Origin: CAYILR01 sp964364175
GTDB taxonomy: Bacteria > Bdellovibrionota > UBA1018
NCBI GenBank assembly: GCA_964364175.1
Contig: CAYILR010000077.1
Coordinates: 1 to 8,862, forward strand
Length of the DNA stretch: 8,862 nucleotides
Reading direction: 5' to 3'
The position numbers and the translations under genes are program-made. Shown here piece by piece: positions 6,678 to 8,862 of the stretch. Below the pieces are notes generated by a model. It was not told the DNA's origin and made no database searches. It saw only the letters and a program-made list of their open reading frames with translations. The number at the start of each line of letters is the position of its first letter. Position 1 is the stretch's first letter.

Positions 6678-8102
6678 ATGAGCGATCCGGCTACGGGCAG
6701 TAAGCCCAAAAATCCAGTCGTGACTGCTGTGCGTTCGCAGAGGATTACGGCAGTGAAACCAGCAGTGGCAAAACCTGCTGCGGCGACTCCTATTCCCCCG
6801 ATTGCAGTTCCAAGAACACGTCCTGTGGCAGTTCCAAATATTACGACCTTTGATCACGAAGAGAAAACAGACCCGGGTTTGGAAATCCCGCATGATTTTT
6901 CTGAGACAGAAAAAACGGATCCCAATCTAGCGATTCCTCAATTTACTTCGCCTCCATCCGAGTTTCAGCTAGATGATATTCCTTCTCTTTCGGAACCCAA
7001 TCATCGAGAAGAACAGCCGAAATCCAATCGCAAAATGCCGGACATGGGTCCGCTGGCCGTATTGATGAAAGATCCGACGATCACCGAAGTGATGGTGAAC
7101 GATGCACGAACGGTGATGGTCGAGAGAAAAGGGCGAATTGAGCCTGCGTATGCGGATGGCCGAAAAATTTTTGATGGCGAAGACGATGTGATGCGAGTGA
7201 TTCGCAATATCATGGATGCGACGGGCAAGTTTGTGACTGCTGAGCAGCCCTATGTCGATGCATCTCTACCCGACGGATCGCGCGTGAATGTGGTGATTCC
7301 GCCAGTGGCATTGGATGGGCCCAGTATTACGATTCGAAAATTTCCGGAAAAACGATTGAACATTCACGATCTTCTGGCGACAGATGCGTTGGATAAGAAG
7401 ATGGCGTTTTTTCTCAAAGCTTGCGTGGGCGCGCGCTTGAATATTTTGATCAGCGGGGGCACGGGAAGCGGGAAAACGACTTTGTTGAATGTGCTGACTC
7501 AATTCATTCCGGAGGAAGAACGCGTAGTTTTAATTGAAGATACTTCCGAAGTAATTTTAAATAGACCCAATAAAGTTCGCCTGCAAACCAAGCCCGCGAC
7601 GCCGACGACGCCCGCTGTGAGTTCGCGCGACTTGCTCGCGAATGCATTGCGGATGCGCCCTGATCGAGTGATTGTCGGTGAGTGTCGGCGTGCTGAGGCA
7701 TTCGACATGCTTCAGGCGATGAACACAGGGCATTCGGGTTCGATGACGACGGTTCATGCCAATACGCCGCGAGATGCACTGGCTAGGATTGAGACTTTGT
7801 GCATGATGGCTGGAACGGATATTCCGCTCTCAGCGATGCGTAGGCAAATGGTGAGTGCGGTGGACTTGGTGATTCAGATTTCCAGGTTTCGAAGCGGCGA
7901 ACGCAAAATTGTTTCCATTACTGAAGTGACAGGCATGGAAGGTGAGGTCGTCACGATGCAGGATATTTTTATTTTCCAATTATCGCCGCAGGCCGCGCAA
8001 TCAGCCGAAGAGGGTTTTTTCCGTTGCACGGGATTTGTTCCCAAGTTTGTGGATCAGTTGAAGGACAGTGGAGTGGATTTGCCACCGGATTTTTTCATGT
8101 GA
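6678..8102 (+). CDS. cpaF: CpaF/TadA-type secretion ATPase
   Basis: This is a hexameric ATPase of the type II/IV secretion superfamily that powers assembly of Tad/Flp pili or related machines from the cytoplasmic face of the inner membrane. The 474-residue protein has a Pro/Ala-rich, probably disordered N-terminus (1-115) in which EKTDPxLxIP occurs twice (62-71 and 78-87). The all-alpha/beta N-domain begins near 120 (PLAVLMKDPTITEVMVND), with the PDGSRVNVV segment at 198-206. The motor has Walker A GGTGSGKT (260-267), the Asp box LIEDTSEV (285-292), Walker B RVIVGECR (330-337) and the His box GHSGSMTTVHANTP (351-364). The GECRRAEA form fits CpaF rather than GspE or PilB, and there is no zinc tetracysteine. 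The ATG at 6678 is chosen from AGAGGAGG upstream. No cpaE, tadB, tadC, secretin or pilin gene is seen in the window, so the machine it serves is unknown. Confidence 0.93.
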   Translation: MSDPATGSKPKNPVVTAVRSQRITAVKPAVAKPAAATPIPPIAVPRTRPVAVPNITTFDHEEKTDPGLEIPHDFSETEKTDPNLAIPQFTSPPSEFQLDDIPSLSEPNHREEQPKSNRKMPDMGPLAVLMKDPTITEVMVNDARTVMVERKGRIEPAYADGRKIFDGEDDVMRVIRNIMDATGKFVTAEQPYVDASLPDGSRVNVVIPPVALDGPSITIRKFPEKRLNIHDLLATDALDKKMAFFLKACVGARLNILISGGTGSGKTTLLNVLTQFIPEEERVVLIEDTSEVILNRPNKVRLQTKPATPTTPAVSSRDLLANALRMRPDRVIVGECRRAEAFDMLQAMNTGHSGSMTTVHANTPRDALARIETLCMMAGTDIPLSAMRRQMVSAVDLVIQISRFRSGERKIVSITEVTGMEGEVVTMQDIFIFQLSPQAAQSAEEGFFRCTGFVPKFVDQLKDSGVDLPPDFFM

Positions 8103-8848
8103 TGCGAAAAACCACGATTCAAATCTCCGTTCTGATCGTCTGCATGTCTCTGCTGACTTGGTTGAGTGTGCAAGATGTGCAAGCGGCTATGCTAGCCGCG
8201 CCCGAGCCGACTGAGTCTGGAAAACCGGAGTCTAAGGAAGAATCTAAGAAGCTGAATGGCCTTCATCTCGAGTTGGGATTTCAGCTCAGCTTGAGCAACA
8301 GCTACAAAGTAGGAAACGTGAATACCTGGTACGGTGAAGTGTCCCGCTACCACGATCCTGTAAAAAGCGAAGCAACGGGATTCAATCAATTCGATCTTCG
8401 TTTGATGGGCGGCGATATTAAGCAGCCTTTTCGATTTGGCGTCGGAGGTTCTTATTATATGGGGTCGGCCCAAGCGTTGACAGGTGCGACTTATGAGTAT
8501 GGCAGCAATACCTCGTTTGGAGTCAAACCCAGCATCGTGTTTTTGTCGCTCCCGATTCAAGTTCAAGTTGGAAACGAAACGGGTTTGTATCTGACACTAG
8601 AGCCAGCGATGGGACTTTCGATGCTGACTGGATATTTTGATTTCAAAAAAAATCACACGTCTTTGGAGTCAGGAACGCAGGTGGGTTATCAGTTGGCTGG
8701 TGGGCTCGATTTTTATTTCAAACCGTTTTTGATTTTTGCGCGGGCTGGGTATCGATTGATTAAGGCGGATGTGACGTTCAAGGATTCCTCCGGAAAATTG
8801 AAACAGTATCGTAACTGTTCAGCCCGTTTGAGTGATTCACTTGCATAA
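8102..8848 (+). CDS. Outer-membrane beta-barrel-like protein, unknown function
   Basis: The ATG at 8102 overlaps the cpaF stop (TGATG), so translation is probably coupled; the frame is open upstream to 8024 but that part lies inside cpaF. The 248-residue product has a clear Sec signal peptide: Arg2/Lys3, a hydrophobic core at about 6-21 and cleavage near VQA-A (after 28). A charged Pro/Glu/Lys linker (33-51) follows, then alternating aromatic and hydrophobic strands typical of a small outer-membrane barrel, for example LHLELGFQLSL (54-64), PFRFGVGGSYYMG (109-121), GLYLTLEPAMGL (161-172), GYQLAGGLDFYF (195-206) and FLIFARAGYRLI (209-220). I do not recognise a family. The C-terminus (after about 235) turns polar and ends in DSLA, lacking the closing strand with a terminal aromatic residue expected of a barrel; it may be truncated or frameshifted. 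A role as partner of the CpaF machine is only inferred from position. Confidence 0.75.
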   Translation: MRKTTIQISVLIVCMSLLTWLSVQDVQAAMLAAPEPTESGKPESKEESKKLNGLHLELGFQLSLSNSYKVGNVNTWYGEVSRYHDPVKSEATGFNQFDLRLMGGDIKQPFRFGVGGSYYMGSAQALTGATYEYGSNTSFGVKPSIVFLSLPIQVQVGNETGLYLTLEPAMGLSMLTGYFDFKKNHTSLESGTQVGYQLAGGLDFYFKPFLIFARAGYRLIKADVTFKDSSGKLKQYRNCSARLSDSLA

Positions 8849-8862
8849 TTTATAAACAGGAT

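Noticed and set aside
8024..8101. Upstream extension of the outer-membrane-type gene
   Set aside because: It lies inside cpaF in another frame, and the signal peptide begins exactly at ATG 8102.

Overview
The window looks like chromosomal sequence from a Gram-negative bacterium with roughly balanced GC content. Cell-surface genes (a lipoprotein, an outer-membrane-type protein), FtsK, a CpaF-type ATPase and a lipoprotein built from phage-tail-fibre-like modules together suggest a Bdellovibrio-like or other former deltaproteobacterial lineage. That placement is an inference from gene style, not from a marker gene. No tRNA, rRNA, CRISPR array, insertion sequence or integrase was seen, and there is no gene-free stretch over 300 bases.

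Layout. A predicted lipoprotein with tail-fibre-like repeats (73-1749, +) converges on a ROK-family sugar kinase (1742-2713, -); their 3' ends overlap by 8 bases. The kinase is divergent from ftsK (2739-5180, +), with only 25 bases between the two start codons. From ftsK onward everything is on the + strand and tightly packed: ftsK, a 73-residue secreted-looking protein whose GTG overlaps the ftsK stop (5177-5398), a class II tRNA nucleotidyltransferase (cca-like, start most likely TTG 5289, to 6644), a CpaF-type ATPase (6678-8102) and an outer-membrane beta-barrel-like protein whose ATG overlaps the cpaF stop (8102-8848). The widest gap is 33 bases and no terminator is visible, so these five genes probably form one operon.

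How they fit. FtsK (chromosome segregation at the septum) and Cca (tRNA 3'-end maturation) are housekeeping functions. The ROK kinase supplies sugar phosphates. CpaF normally powers Tad-type pilus or secretion machines, but no other Tad gene lies next to it here; its only close partner is the small outer-membrane-type protein. The most unusual spot is the ftsK-cca junction, where a small signal-peptide gene with its own good Shine-Dalgarno sequence is read in a different frame from the start of cca, and the cca start has its own Shine-Dalgarno sequence inside the small gene.

Start sites were moved from the longest open frame in four cases, on ribosome-binding-site and family evidence: the kinase (2713), cca (5289), cpaF (6678) and the outer-membrane-type gene (8102).
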